A stretch of 54,642 nt of DNA from Candidatus Wildermuthbacteria bacterium RIFOXYD1_FULL_50_12 (GCA_001825035.1 MHUO01000008.1:1-54642), one strand, 5' to 3'; positions 37,086-46,878 are shown, counted from the stretch's first letter. Numbers and translations are program-made. Notes: generated by a model from the letters alone, not told the origin.

Positions 37086-38546
37086 TTATTTCACAAGATA
37101 CTTCCGTTTGATCTCCTGATCAATACGCTCTTGCGCATTTTGGGCAGATTGCTTTGCCTTTCTGGCAATATCCTGCAGTTCTTGCTCTGAAAGCTGTCCA
37201 AGCTCGCGGACTCGTTTTTGCAAATACTCTTTTGAATTTCGGGTTGGATCCTCCAATACCCCTTCGAGTAGTATTGCCAGAGCAGCTCCCACTTTGGGAC
37301 CCGGCTCAATGCCGAGAGTTTTCATAATATCATCTCCGTTGATTTTCAGCATCCTCGGACTTACCGGATCCTGCCTCACCTTTTCTACCATTGCTTTTAA
37401 ATAACGCAAGCGGTAGGGCTGGGCTTTGGGAACTCCTGAACCTATGCGATCTGCCTCGCGCAATTCAAAAAGGTTATCAATATTTTCGGCTCCAACGCGA
37501 GCCAACAGCCGCCGCACCCCTTTGAGAGTTACAGTTTCGGGATCGTATACGAACATGTGTTCTCGAATCATGAGCACGATTTTCTCAACGCTTTCTTTGG
37601 GGAAATGCAAACGTTCCAAAATCTTGCGCGCCGTTCTCGCGCCCACTACCTGGTGGCCGTAAAATGTGGCATCGGGTCCTTCGCCTCTTTTGGTTTTTGG
37701 TTTGCCGACATCATGCAAAAGGGAAGCCAAACGCACCTCAAACGAATAATTCTTTTGAGTCGCGTATTCAAGAGATTTTACGTTATGCTCCCATACCGTA
37801 TATTTATGGTGCTTATTTTGGGTCACTCCGTAGCCCTCTGCGAGCTCTGGCATAATATAGGTAAGCAATCTGACCTCGTAAAGAAGCTCCATGCCCCCTG
37901 CCGCCCGTTCTGACCGGATGATTTTAATGAGCTCATCTCGGATGCGCTCTTGTGAAATTTCTTTTATAAGCGCTGCGTTTTTTATGATTGCTTCCCTCGT
38001 GATTTTTTCTATCCCAAAGCCCAGTTGCGCGCTCAACCTGACCGCACGCATCATTCTCAAAGCATCCTCATTGAAGCGTTCGTTGGGATCGCGAACCGCG
38101 CGGATAATTTTTGCTTTCAAGTCCTTCTGCCCTTCGTAGGGATCCAGAAGTTCTTGGGTCCTATCTTTTACGCGTAACGCAATGACATTTATGGTGAAAT
38201 CTCGGCGCGAGAGGTCCTCTTCAATTGTCTTTGCGTATTCTACACGGCCAGGACGCCTTCTGTCGCCATACTCAAAATCCGATCTATAGGTTGTAATTTC
38301 AATTTCTTTGAGCGAAGGGTCGACGCTTTCCGTGGCGACAGTTACGGTGAAAAATTTGTTTTCGTAAAAGTTCTTCGGAAAAATCCTTTGGATTTCTTCC
38401 GGCTTTGCATTGGTTGCCACGTCCCAGTCGCCGGGCTTTTTCCCGACAAGCAAATCTCTCACGCATCCGCCCACCACGTACGCTTCAAATCCCGCCTTCT
38501 CAAGCTCAAAAATCACCTCCTGCACTTCTCTGGGGATTTTTTTCAT
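37086..38546 (-). CDS. cca: tRNA nucleotidyltransferase (CCA-adding) with HD domain
   Basis: AYVVGGCVRDLLVGKKPGDWDVATNAKPEEI, RRDFTINVIAL, RFNEDALRMMRAVRLSAQLGF, LLHDVGKPKTK. Confidence 0.93.
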   Translation of the reverse strand: MKKIPREVQEVIFELEKAGFEAYVVGGCVRDLLVGKKPGDWDVATNAKPEEIQRIFPKNFYENKFFTVTVATESVDPSLKEIEITTYRSDFEYGDRRRPGRVEYAKTIEEDLSRRDFTINVIALRVKDRTQELLDPYEGQKDLKAKIIRAVRDPNERFNEDALRMMRAVRLSAQLGFGIEKITREAIIKNAALIKEISQERIRDELIKIIRSERAAGGMELLYEVRLLTYIMPELAEGYGVTQNKHHKYTVWEHNVKSLEYATQKNYSFEVRLASLLHDVGKPKTKRGEGPDATFYGHQVVGARTARKILERLHFPKESVEKIVLMIREHMFVYDPETVTLKGVRRLLARVGAENIDNLFELREADRIGSGVPKAQPYRLRYLKAMVEKVRQDPVSPRMLKINGDDIMKTLGIEPGPKVGAALAILLEGVLEDPTRNSKEYLQKRVRELGQLSEQELQDIARKAKQSAQNAQERIDQEIKRKYLVK

Positions 38547-38606
38547 ACCCTTAATCTATCTGAAATCGTTGAATTTTTCAATTTTTGTGGTAGAATTAGA
38601 GGGCGC

Positions 38607-38678
38607 GTCCCCGTAGCTTAACGGATAGAGTACTGGGCTTCGGACCCAGTGATGGGGGTTCAAATCCTCCCGGGGACA
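38607..38678 (+). tRNA. tRNA-Arg(UCG)
   Basis: Acceptor gtccccg/cggggac; anticodon loop ctTCGga. Confidence 0.92.
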
Positions 38679-38679
38679 C

Positions 38680-38752
38680 GCCCTGCTAGCTCAATTGGTA
38701 GAGCAGAGGACTCTTAATCCTTTGGTTCCGCGTTCGAGTCGCGGGCGGGGCA
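38680..38752 (+). tRNA. tRNA-Lys(CUU)
   Basis: Acceptor gccctgc/gcggggc; anticodon loop ctCTTaa. Confidence 0.9.
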
Positions 38753-38754
38753 CT

Positions 38755-38783
38755 TTGTTTTCCTCCTCTCTTTGGCATATAAT
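38755..38783 (+). promoter_or_regulatory. Promoter with -10 six nt before the ATG (leaderless)
   Basis: TTGTTT (38755-38760)-17-TATAAT (38778-38783)-agggta-ATG. Confidence 0.75.
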
Positions 38784-38789
38784 AGGGTA

Positions 38790-39905
38790 ATGTCTAAATT
38801 GTTTGCGCTCGGATTTCTCGGGATTGTGGCCTTCGGCGCTGTAAGCTTGTTTGCCGCGCCGGAGATTGCGCAGGCCCAAGCAGGATTAATACCCTGCGGC
38901 ACCGGAAGCCCGACAGCCCCTGGCTATGTGCCCTGCCAACTTTGCCACGTCTTTGTGCTCGGCAACAACATTGTCAAATTTCTCCTTGTACCAAGCGCTC
39001 TCAACCCCATCCCCATTGTTCTCGTGATCGCAACCTTTCTGTTTGCGTGGGGCGGTTTTGTGTGGGTTACGGCGATGGGAAATCCCTCGCGAGTTCAGCA
39101 GGGACAGCAAATACTCCTTGCCACGGTCATAGGCCTGCTCATTGTGTATGGCGCATGGCTGTTTATCAGTTTAGCTCTTGATGTTTTCGGAGTAGCAACT
39201 TTCACCGGCACTGGCAATTGGTGGGAAATCGACTGCTCCTCGCCCATCGTTGGCGGACCTCCTCCACCTCCACCGCCACCCATACCCGGATGCTGGGCCT
39301 TGGGAGCCCCCTGTGTGATGGCCCCACCGGGATGCTGTGCTCCCAATGTTTGCGATGTAGGCGGAACAAATACCTGTATTGCCCCTCCTCCCGCAGGAAA
39401 GCAAGTGTTCGTTACCTCAACTCCATTTCAAGGAAATCTCGGAGGGCCTATTGGGGCTGACGCCATTTGTCAGGGCCTGGCGGATGCCGCGGGGATAGGG
39501 GGACTTAGAGCTTGGAATGCATGGGTTTCCAAAATTGGTCCTCCGCCAGACCACGCAAAAGACCGCATCGCAGATCATCCGTATTTCCGCCTTGACAATA
39601 CGCCGGTTGCGAATGGCGTAGCCGATCTTCAAAGCGGTACGATTCTTGCTCCTATCAACCAGGACGAATTTAGGAATACGGTAATCGGAGGGCTCGGGAA
39701 TCCAAACTCACAGGTATGGACAGGCACTGAAGACAATGGGAATGTTTCGGGCAATGAATGTAGTGGTTGGATGGACAGTGGAGGACCTCCGTTCGGAAGC
39801 AGAGGAACGATCGGAAACGCTACGCAAATAGACAGTAATTGGACCGACGAAACCTCCAGCCCTTGGTGCAACAGTCAATATCGCTTGTATTGTTTTGAGC
39901 AGTAG
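38790..39905 (+). CDS. VirB2/TrbC-like membrane N-terminus fused to DUF1554 (C-type-lectin-like) ectodomain
   Basis: Signal peptide, two TM segments, Pro-rich linker, then FVTSTPFQGNLGGPIGADAICQGLADAAG..AWVS..VWTGTEDNG..C..W..RLYCFEQ. Confidence 0.75.
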   Translation: MSKLFALGFLGIVAFGAVSLFAAPEIAQAQAGLIPCGTGSPTAPGYVPCQLCHVFVLGNNIVKFLLVPSALNPIPIVLVIATFLFAWGGFVWVTAMGNPSRVQQGQQILLATVIGLLIVYGAWLFISLALDVFGVATFTGTGNWWEIDCSSPIVGGPPPPPPPPIPGCWALGAPCVMAPPGCCAPNVCDVGGTNTCIAPPPAGKQVFVTSTPFQGNLGGPIGADAICQGLADAAGIGGLRAWNAWVSKIGPPPDHAKDRIADHPYFRLDNTPVANGVADLQSGTILAPINQDEFRNTVIGGLGNPNSQVWTGTEDNGNVSGNECSGWMDSGGPPFGSRGTIGNATQIDSNWTDETSSPWCNSQYRLYCFEQ

Positions 39906-39950
39906 GCCAAGAGGGTTGCGTTTTTCCTGCTTTTGGGGTATGCTTCAAAT

Positions 39951-40223
39951 ATGCTTACCTTAAAGGAGAAAGAAAAGGTTATGGAAGGAGTGAAAACACA
40001 CAAAGACGACACCGGGTCGCCTGAGGTCCAGGTCGCCCTTCTTTCCAGAGAAATTGAGAAGCTTCTCCTCCATCTCAAAAAGCACGCGAAGGACTTCCAT
40101 TCCAAGCGCGGCCTGCTACGCATGGTGGCAAAGCGCCGCATTCTTTTGAGCTATCTTAAGCGTGAAAACGAAAAACGATATCTAAGTTTGCTCAGGAAGC
40201 TCGGCCTCAAGAGCAAAGTATAA
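39951..40223 (+). CDS. rpsO: 30S ribosomal protein S15
   Basis: [69 protein letters not shown]. Confidence 0.97.
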   Translation: MLTLKEKEKVMEGVKTHKDDTGSPEVQVALLSREIEKLLLHLKKHAKDFHSKRGLLRMVAKRRILLSYLKRENEKRYLSLLRKLGLKSKV

Positions 40224-40231
40224 TTCTCTGT

Positions 40232-40762
40232 ATGAGTCCGAAGCACAAAGATCAAAGGGTTACCGTACTCATTGACGTTCAAAATCTGTATTATTCCGCA
40301 AAGAATCTTCACGGTTCCCGCGTGAATTTTCGGGAGATCGTGAAAACAGCGGTTGCCAACCGAAAACTTATTCGCGCGTTCGCTTACGTGGTGCGCACGA
40401 AAACGGGCGAAGAAAGGCCGTTTTTTGACGCGCTCGCCAATCTCGGAATTGAAACGCGGGTAAAAGACCTGCAGGAATATTACGGCGGATTAAAAAAGGC
40501 AGATTGGGACGTAGGCATTGCGGTGGACGCCATAAAGACCTCTGGCTCCGTTGACGCAATCGTACTCGTGTCGGGAGACGGGGATTATGTGCCGCTCGTG
40601 GACTACCTGAAAAATCAGGGGAAGCGAGTGGAGATAATGGCGTTCGGAAAATCCACCTCCTCGCGTTTGCGGGAAGTGGCAGACGAGTTTATTGACCTTG
40701 ATGAGGAAGGCGGGAAATACCTTCTCAAAAAATCCAGATGGCCTCTCAAGATTTCGAGATGA
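40232..40762 (+). CDS. NYN-domain nuclease, LabA/DUF88 family
   Basis: RVTVLIDVQNLYYSAK..KKADWDVGIAVDAIKTSGSVDAIVLVSGDGDYVPLVDYLKNQGKRVEIMAF. Confidence 0.93.
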   Translation: MSPKHKDQRVTVLIDVQNLYYSAKNLHGSRVNFREIVKTAVANRKLIRAFAYVVRTKTGEERPFFDALANLGIETRVKDLQEYYGGLKKADWDVGIAVDAIKTSGSVDAIVLVSGDGDYVPLVDYLKNQGKRVEIMAFGKSTSSRLREVADEFIDLDEEGGKYLLKKSRWPLKISR

Positions 40763-42909
40763 CGAATTTTACCTGCCAGCTTGGCGAAAAAAGCTTCCAT
40801 ATAGAGCTTCCCAACTGGGCCGAACAAGCAAACGGAAACGTCCTCGTAAAATCGGGGGAGACGGTTACGCTTGTTACCGCGGTCATGGGAAACGAACTCC
40901 CCAATCAGGGGTTTTTTCCGCTTACCGTGGATTATGAGGAGCGGTTTTACGCCGCGGGAAAAATTTTGGGATCGCGATTTATGCGCAGGGAGGGAAGGCC
41001 TTCGGACGAAGCCATTATCACCGCGCGGCTCATAGACCGCGCCATCAGACCCCTCTTCCCCAAAAATTTCCTCCGCGAAGTGCAGGTTATCTGCACGTGC
41101 CTCTCGTGGGACGCGCAAAACGACCCCGACCTTTCCGGATTGCTCGGCGCGTCCTTAGCGCTTTCGCTGTCCAACATTCCGTGGAAGGGGCCAATCGCGG
41201 CGGTCAGGATAGGAAGAGTGCAGGGGAATTTTGTGCTCAACCCCGCGTACCAAGAGCGCGCAGAAAGCGATCTGGATTTCGTGCTGGCGGGCCAGCAGCT
41301 CGCTTCGCCGCGAGGCGAGCAAGACGGCGAGCTGGTGTTCAACATGATAGAAGCCGAAGGCGACGAAATTCCGGAAGAAACGTATGAACAGGCCCTTGCT
41401 TTTGCCGAGCCCTTTCTTATTCAGCTCTTGGAATTCCAGAAACAAATTATCGCCCGCGGCGGCGTGCAAAAGATACTTCATAAAGAGAGAGATTCTTCGT
41501 TTGAGGATTTTGAAAAAGAATTCCGGGCGTGGCTGGATCCCAAACTTGAACAAGCCCTGTTTCAGGGAGAGAAACAGAAGCGGATGGCGTCTTTGGACGA
41601 GGTGAAAAAAGAATACACCGCCCTCGTGACAGAAAAATACAGCGACCTGCCTGCGCAGGCAGGCGCACAAATTCAAAAATATGCGGAACTTTTCTTTGAA
41701 GAAGAAATTGACCGCATTGTGCACAAAGGGATTTTGGAGCGAGATCAGCGCGTAGACGACCGGAAGCCCGACGAGATTCGACCCCTCGCAGCCAATGCCG
41801 GCTTTCTCCCCAGAACGCATGGATCTGGCCTGTTTGAGCGCGGCCAAACCCGCACCCTTTCCATTTTGACGCTGGGGGCACCCGGCGACCAACGACTTTT
41901 GGAGGGCATGGAGTTTATCGGGAAAAAGCGCTTTATGCATCACTATAACTTTCCTCCGTACGCGCCCGGAGAGGTAAAACCCATGCGCGGCCCCGGACGC
42001 AGGGAAATCGGACACGGAATACTGGCGGAAAAATCGCTCTTCCCCGTCATCCCGGCCCCGGAAGAATTTCCTTACACCATACGCATCGTAACCGAAGTGG
42101 TTTCTTCAAACGGCTCCACATCCATGGCCGCAGTATGCTCATCTACCTTGGCGCTGCTGGATGCGGGCGTTCCCATTAAGCGGCCGGTTGCCGGCATTTC
42201 CATGGGGCTTATGAAGGGCGAAGGGGACGCATACAAACTCTTAACCGACATTCAAGGGCCAGAAGACAAGCACGGCGATATGGACTTTAAGGTTGCAGGC
42301 ACCAAGCAGGGAATCTGCGCCATTCAGCTTGATGTAAAGGTAACGGGGATTACCAAGCAAATGTTTAAAGAAACGCTGGCGGCGGCAAGGAAGGCGCGCT
42401 GGCGCATTATTGACGAAGTGATCGCAAAAGTGTTGCCGGAGCCCCGCGCCGAACTTTCTCCCTGGGCGCCCAAAATCGCCACCTTTAATATCAACCCAGA
42501 AAAAATCGGCCTGCTTATTGGCTCCGGAGGCAAAACCATCAATCGCATTTCAGAGGAATACGGCGTGGAAATTGATATTGAAGAAACTGGGCAGGTATTC
42601 ATAACCAGCCAAGACAAAGAACAACTCGCCAAAGCGGTGGAGTTCGTGCAAAACCTCACGCACGAAGTGCAGGTGGGGGACATCTTTGTGGGAAAAGTGA
42701 AGCGCATTCTGGAGTTTGGCGCATTTGTGGAGATACCGGGAGGCCAGGAAGGTCTCGTGCACATTTCCCAGCTTGCCCCCCATCGCGTGAACAAGGTGCA
42801 AGACGTGGTGAAACTCGGGCAAACCGTTTCGGTAAAAGTTATTGAAATTGACGAGCTCGGACGAGTCAACTTATCGATGAAGGAAACACGCGAACACCAG
42901 CAAGGGTAA
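40738..42909 (+). CDS. pnp: Polyribonucleotide nucleotidyltransferase
   Basis: DYEERFYAAGKILGSRFMRREGRPSDEAIITARLIDRAIRPLFP, EVVSSNGSTSMAAVC, IGSGGKTINRI KH, S1. Confidence 0.97.
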   Translation: MASQDFEMTNFTCQLGEKSFHIELPNWAEQANGNVLVKSGETVTLVTAVMGNELPNQGFFPLTVDYEERFYAAGKILGSRFMRREGRPSDEAIITARLIDRAIRPLFPKNFLREVQVICTCLSWDAQNDPDLSGLLGASLALSLSNIPWKGPIAAVRIGRVQGNFVLNPAYQERAESDLDFVLAGQQLASPRGEQDGELVFNMIEAEGDEIPEETYEQALAFAEPFLIQLLEFQKQIIARGGVQKILHKERDSSFEDFEKEFRAWLDPKLEQALFQGEKQKRMASLDEVKKEYTALVTEKYSDLPAQAGAQIQKYAELFFEEEIDRIVHKGILERDQRVDDRKPDEIRPLAANAGFLPRTHGSGLFERGQTRTLSILTLGAPGDQRLLEGMEFIGKKRFMHHYNFPPYAPGEVKPMRGPGRREIGHGILAEKSLFPVIPAPEEFPYTIRIVTEVVSSNGSTSMAAVCSSTLALLDAGVPIKRPVAGISMGLMKGEGDAYKLLTDIQGPEDKHGDMDFKVAGTKQGICAIQLDVKVTGITKQMFKETLAAARKARWRIIDEVIAKVLPEPRAELSPWAPKIATFNINPEKIGLLIGSGGKTINRISEEYGVEIDIEETGQVFITSQDKEQLAKAVEFVQNLTHEVQVGDIFVGKVKRILEFGAFVEIPGGQEGLVHISQLAPHRVNKVQDVVKLGQTVSVKVIEIDELGRVNLSMKETREHQQG
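41646..41663. repeat. Palindromic element CCTGCCTGCGCAGGCAGG in pnp
   Basis: Perfect 18-bp palindrome identical to 47335-47352; encodes LPAQAG. Confidence 0.88.
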
Positions 42910-43022
42910 GAGACCCCGTACGCGAACAAGTTCTGCACTGGGCTGTACTCCGCTTGAGTTTTCCACAGATGAACGGCATTGACGGGCTGGTAAATATTTT
43001 TGAGAAATGAGAAAATAGGGAA

Positions 43023-45350
43023 ATGGACGAGCCTCGCAAACAACCTCCTCCTCCGAATATTCCCTCTGAACCCACGACGAAAGCGGACGAATCATCTTTG
43101 CAGCGACCTGAGCCGCCAAGTCAGAATATTCCTCAACCCGTCCCTCCTCCGCCAGCTGGCGGACCGCCTCCGCAAATTCGCAAGGAGGCGCAGCCGTTTG
43201 GACCCGAGCAAAAACGCACGTTTCTCAATCGCGGAGAAGTGCGCGGCATGCAAAAAGATATGGCGCAAGTCAGGGAAGGGGAGGCAAAAAAAGAGCGAGA
43301 GCGCATTGTCTCGCTCAAGACGCAGCAAGAAGCGCAAAGAGAACACGAGGCGATAGAAAAAATCCGCGCTTCGGCGATTGCCACAAAACGACAGGAGGAA
43401 ACGCAAAGAAAACAGGAGCTCGAGCACATCCGCAATTCTATTCTGCCTCCGGGCGAAGAGCAAAGAGTGCGCAATCTCCCCACCCCTCCCTCTCCCGGGA
43501 AAAAATTCTTTGTGCGCCTGCTCATCCTCATCTTCTTTGGGTTTATCGCCCTAAACCTCGTGCTGTTTGCCGCATGGGTTTTCTTTTTCCGCGACCAGGC
43601 GGCTCCCTTCCAGTTATCCGAAATTCCTTTCATCTCCCAATTCTTTTCCCAAAGGGAAATTCCAACCCCCCCTGCACCGCCTGAGCCCCTCCCCCCTCCG
43701 CCGCCAGAGGAACCCGAATCTCCTCCGCCGGCCGGCGGACCGCCCTCTGCGATAACGATAGAAGACGCACTGCGCCCCGCGCACACAGCGACTCTCCAGT
43801 TTGACGAAAGCGGAGATCTCGCTACTCTTCTTGAGCAATTCCTGCAGGCAGAACAACGACCCGCATTCACCAAAATTCTTTTCCGCCAAAAGGAAAGCAA
43901 CGAATTTATTGAAAGCGCCTCTGCGTTCTTCAATCTATTTGGCGTCACGCCGCCAGAAAACCTCGCCCCTCACTTTTCTCAAGATACCTTCTTTTTCCTT
44001 TATTCCTACGAGCGAGGGAACCGCTTTGGCATGATTATGAAAACCCCCTCGCCCCAAGAAGCCCGTGCGGCGCTTGAGCAGTGGGAAAGCCAGGTGGAAC
44101 AAGATTTGACGCCTGTGATGTCGTTTTGGGATCAAAAAGGATCGGCGTACACGACCGCATGGCGCTCAAGAGATCGCCACGGAGTAGAGATCCGTTTTCA
44201 GACCTTCTCCCTCTCCGACTACGGCATCGTGTACGCTCTTGTAGACAATTACGTTATCTTTGCTTCTTCGTTTGAGGCGACAGCGGATGCCATCGAGGCT
44301 CTCCTTTCTGCTCTGGAGAGCAGCGATGCAAACACCTTCAAGCCCCCTCCTCCTCTCTCCCTTCAGCAAGCGTTGGGGCAGGTCTTAATGATAGGATTCC
44401 CAGACGCAACCCTCACTCAAGAACTCAAAGATACCATAAAACGTCTCCAGCCAGGGGGCGTTCTCCTTTTGTCAAGAAACATTCAGGATCCAGAGCAATT
44501 GCGTCAGCTGACCGCAGACCTCCAACACCTCTCCCTTGAGTATTCCTCTCTTCCTTTGTTCATCGCGGTTGACCAGGAGGGCGGGGCCATTTCCCGCATT
44601 GACTTTGGCAAAGAAAAAACTGCCCAGGCAACGATTCAAGACGCGGAACACGCCTACCAAGTAGGCCGTCTGCGCGCGGAAGAATTGAGGTCTCTCGGAG
44701 TGAACCTGAACCTTTCGCCCGTATTAGACAGCACGGAACCCCAAGATTTTCTTTTTGGGCGTACGTTCCAAGCAGGATCACTCCAGACAGCCCAGCTTGC
44801 AAAGGCCTTTCTCCAAGGCCAAAAAGAATACGGCATCCTCTCCACGGCAAAACATTTCCCGGGATACGGAGGCATTGCATTCAATCCTGAGCGCACGCTT
44901 GCTGCCGTGCAGGACTTTCCCGATATTTCCCCGTTTGTCTTCACTCTGTCTGCTGAGCCGGAATTCCTCCTGCTCTCCAACGTCATCTATGCGAGCTTGG
45001 ATCCTACCCGCCCTTTCTCCTTTTCTCCCAAAGGAATATCGCTCGTCAGAACCGATCTCAACTTCCAGGGGATTATTCTCACTGACGACTTAACGCAACC
45101 CTCGCTCCTCAACAATTACGACTTACAGACGCTCGCCGCGTCTCCCCTGATGGCCGGAGCGAATATGCTTATGTTCTCAAGCGAAGAGTACGCAACGAAA
45201 GCGCATGAGGCCTTGACTCAACTTGCCTCTCAGGATTCTTCTTTGAGAAAAAACGTGGAGGAGTCGGCGGCAAGAATTTTGCAGCTCAAAAAGGAGTTTT
45301 TCTTTGTCGGGGAGTTTCCGGCGTCGCCTGAACACCTTTCACAAAAATAA
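43023..45350 (+). CDS. Membrane-anchored GH3 (NagZ-like) domain protein with Pro-rich regions
   Basis: TM at ~res 165-190; PGGVLLLSRNIQDPEQL, FIAVDQEGGAISRI, LGVNLNLSPVLD, STAKHFPGYGG, FQGIILTDDL. Confidence 0.8.
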   Translation: MDEPRKQPPPPNIPSEPTTKADESSLQRPEPPSQNIPQPVPPPPAGGPPPQIRKEAQPFGPEQKRTFLNRGEVRGMQKDMAQVREGEAKKERERIVSLKTQQEAQREHEAIEKIRASAIATKRQEETQRKQELEHIRNSILPPGEEQRVRNLPTPPSPGKKFFVRLLILIFFGFIALNLVLFAAWVFFFRDQAAPFQLSEIPFISQFFSQREIPTPPAPPEPLPPPPPEEPESPPPAGGPPSAITIEDALRPAHTATLQFDESGDLATLLEQFLQAEQRPAFTKILFRQKESNEFIESASAFFNLFGVTPPENLAPHFSQDTFFFLYSYERGNRFGMIMKTPSPQEARAALEQWESQVEQDLTPVMSFWDQKGSAYTTAWRSRDRHGVEIRFQTFSLSDYGIVYALVDNYVIFASSFEATADAIEALLSALESSDANTFKPPPPLSLQQALGQVLMIGFPDATLTQELKDTIKRLQPGGVLLLSRNIQDPEQLRQLTADLQHLSLEYSSLPLFIAVDQEGGAISRIDFGKEKTAQATIQDAEHAYQVGRLRAEELRSLGVNLNLSPVLDSTEPQDFLFGRTFQAGSLQTAQLAKAFLQGQKEYGILSTAKHFPGYGGIAFNPERTLAAVQDFPDISPFVFTLSAEPEFLLLSNVIYASLDPTRPFSFSPKGISLVRTDLNFQGIILTDDLTQPSLLNNYDLQTLAASPLMAGANMLMFSSEEYATKAHEALTQLASQDSSLRKNVEESAARILQLKKEFFFVGEFPASPEHLSQK
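43148..43163. repeat. Palindromic element TCCGCCAGCTGGCGGA
   Basis: Perfect 16-bp palindrome; encodes PPAGGP. Confidence 0.85.
43724..43739. repeat. Palindromic element TCCGCCGGCCGGCGGA
   Basis: Perfect 16-bp palindrome, variant of the same family; encodes PPAGGP in the same ORF. Confidence 0.8.
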
Positions 45351-45366
45351 TTTAATTTCTAAATGC

Positions 45367-45723
45367 ATGGAGCCAAAACTTCTCCAAGAACTACAAAATA
45401 AACTCCAAGAGAAAAAGAGTCGGCTTGAAGCGCAGCTCAGTTCCTTTGCAACAAAGGATCCAAACCTTAAAGACGACTGGGACACCAAATATCCCCGCGT
45501 GCCCGGAAGCAACCTTGAAGAGGCCGCAGACGAAGTGGAAGAATATTCCACAAAACTTCATCTGGAATTCAATTTGGAAACGCAGTTAAAAGACGTAAAC
45601 GCCGCGTTAGAGAAAATCGCAAAGGACACATACGGACTCTGCGAACAATGCGGAAATCCCATTGCTCCAGAGCGCCTTCAGGCCTCTCCGGAAGCCCGCC
45701 TCTGCGGAAATTGCAATAAATAA
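45367..45723 (+). CDS. DksA/TraR-type zinc-finger protein
   Basis: YGLCEQCGNPIAPERLQASPEARLCGNCNK; start at MEPKLLQEL. Confidence 0.88.
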   Translation: MEPKLLQELQNKLQEKKSRLEAQLSSFATKDPNLKDDWDTKYPRVPGSNLEEAADEVEEYSTKLHLEFNLETQLKDVNAALEKIAKDTYGLCEQCGNPIAPERLQASPEARLCGNCNK

Positions 45724-45725
45724 AC

Positions 45726-46796
45726 TTAGCCGGCGAAGGGATTCTTCGCCCCCCGAACCTCAAAATGGAGATGGCAGCCAGCGGGGCCTGCGGGAATGGT
45801 GTATCCTGAATACCCAACGTATCCAACGGTCTGCCCCACTCCCACCGATTCTCCGGGAGTTACAGCTTGACCCGAAAGATGGCCGTAAAATGTAACCACG
45901 CTGTTTGGATGGAGGATGCGCACGTAGTTTCCGGCGGCACTGTCATATCCCACCCGTTGCACAATTCCCCCTGCCGCCGCATATACCGGGCCTCCGCAGG
46001 TCCCGTTCCCAAGGTCAATCGCGTTAAACGGATGCAAGCCCTGCGTAATGCGGTAAGAGTTCGGCACCGGCTTGATAAATGCAGTGCCGGGCAATGTTAC
46101 GAGCCGGCCGGCGGGAAGCTGGGCGGGTTTGGTTCCGTCGGGGATAATCAACAGGTCTCCCACGAAAATCTGATCTGCGTCTGTAATATCGTTAAAGTAC
46201 AAAATCTCTTCTATGTCCGCTTTATACCAAAGAGCGATCTCGCTTGGAGTATCGCCCGGCCGCACCAGGTGCAGAGCCCCTGAAACGGGCAAAATGACGA
46301 TCTGCTTTCCCACAGGAAGCTGGGAGGATGCGGCCAAATCGTTCGCCCAGAGAATTGTGTTTGCTGAAACGCCAAAGCGTTCCGCCAAAGAGTCAATCGT
46401 ATCTCCTTCTTCCACCACATACTGAATGATTTCCCGCCTGTTCTTCAGGTCGGCGAAATCTCCGATAAGAGATCCGAGAACCTTCGCGCTGATGGTCTGA
46501 GGCGGAGTAATCGCCTTCACGCTTGTTTTGCCAAGCAAGATAAGCTCGGGGGGTTCAAACGCCGAGACCGCGCCCGACCTGGCCTGGTAAGAAAACAGTC
46601 CGCCTCCTCCTTGAGACAATCCTCCTGTAGAGGAGACCTGCCCCAAAAGCAGCATATCCACCTGCGAGCTGGAAGGGCTGGTTATTGCGTTTAAGCCTAA
46701 GGCGACTCCAGCCAACAAAAAAATAGCTCCCAGAGCTACGTAGAAAAGGGGGATTCGCGCTCTACGATTACTCGACGATTCCTCGTTTTTCCTCAT
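45726..46796 (-). CDS. LysM + M23 peptidase-family protein
   Basis: VVEEGDTIDSLAERFGVSANTILWAND and LVRPGDTPSEIALWY LysM; AIDLGNGTCGGPVYAAAGGIVQRVG..HLHFEVRG. Confidence 0.92.
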   Translation of the reverse strand: MRKNEESSSNRRARIPLFYVALGAIFLLAGVALGLNAITSPSSSQVDMLLLGQVSSTGGLSQGGGGLFSYQARSGAVSAFEPPELILLGKTSVKAITPPQTISAKVLGSLIGDFADLKNRREIIQYVVEEGDTIDSLAERFGVSANTILWANDLAASSQLPVGKQIVILPVSGALHLVRPGDTPSEIALWYKADIEEILYFNDITDADQIFVGDLLIIPDGTKPAQLPAGRLVTLPGTAFIKPVPNSYRITQGLHPFNAIDLGNGTCGGPVYAAAGGIVQRVGYDSAAGNYVRILHPNSVVTFYGHLSGQAVTPGESVGVGQTVGYVGYSGYTIPAGPAGCHLHFEVRGAKNPFAG

Positions 46797-46845
46797 AGGC
46801 CTAATTTGTCTATGATACCTCTACCCCCTTTTTGGGTCAATACTT

Positions 46846-46854
46846 TTATCCACA
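46846..46854 (+). promoter_or_regulatory. Perfect DnaA-box sequence TTATCCACA
   Basis: Intergenic between the LysM/M23 gene and rsmA. Confidence 0.5.
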
Positions 46855-46878
46855 AGGCAAAACTGGTACATTGTGAGT

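Noticed and set aside
41155-42015. 286-aa minus ORF inside pnp
   Set aside because: Antisense shadow of a highly conserved gene; no recognisable domain.
42911-42970. accccgtacgcgaac after pnp as a third MITE-like end
   Set aside because: Only one arm is seen; no matching inverted arm within ~100 bp.
8386-46854. Three perfect TTATCCACA DnaA boxes (8386, 10588, 46846) as a replication origin
   Set aside because: They are tens of kb apart with no cluster, no AT-rich unwinding region and no dnaA/dnaN nearby; the one at 10588 is kept only as a possible nrd regulator.
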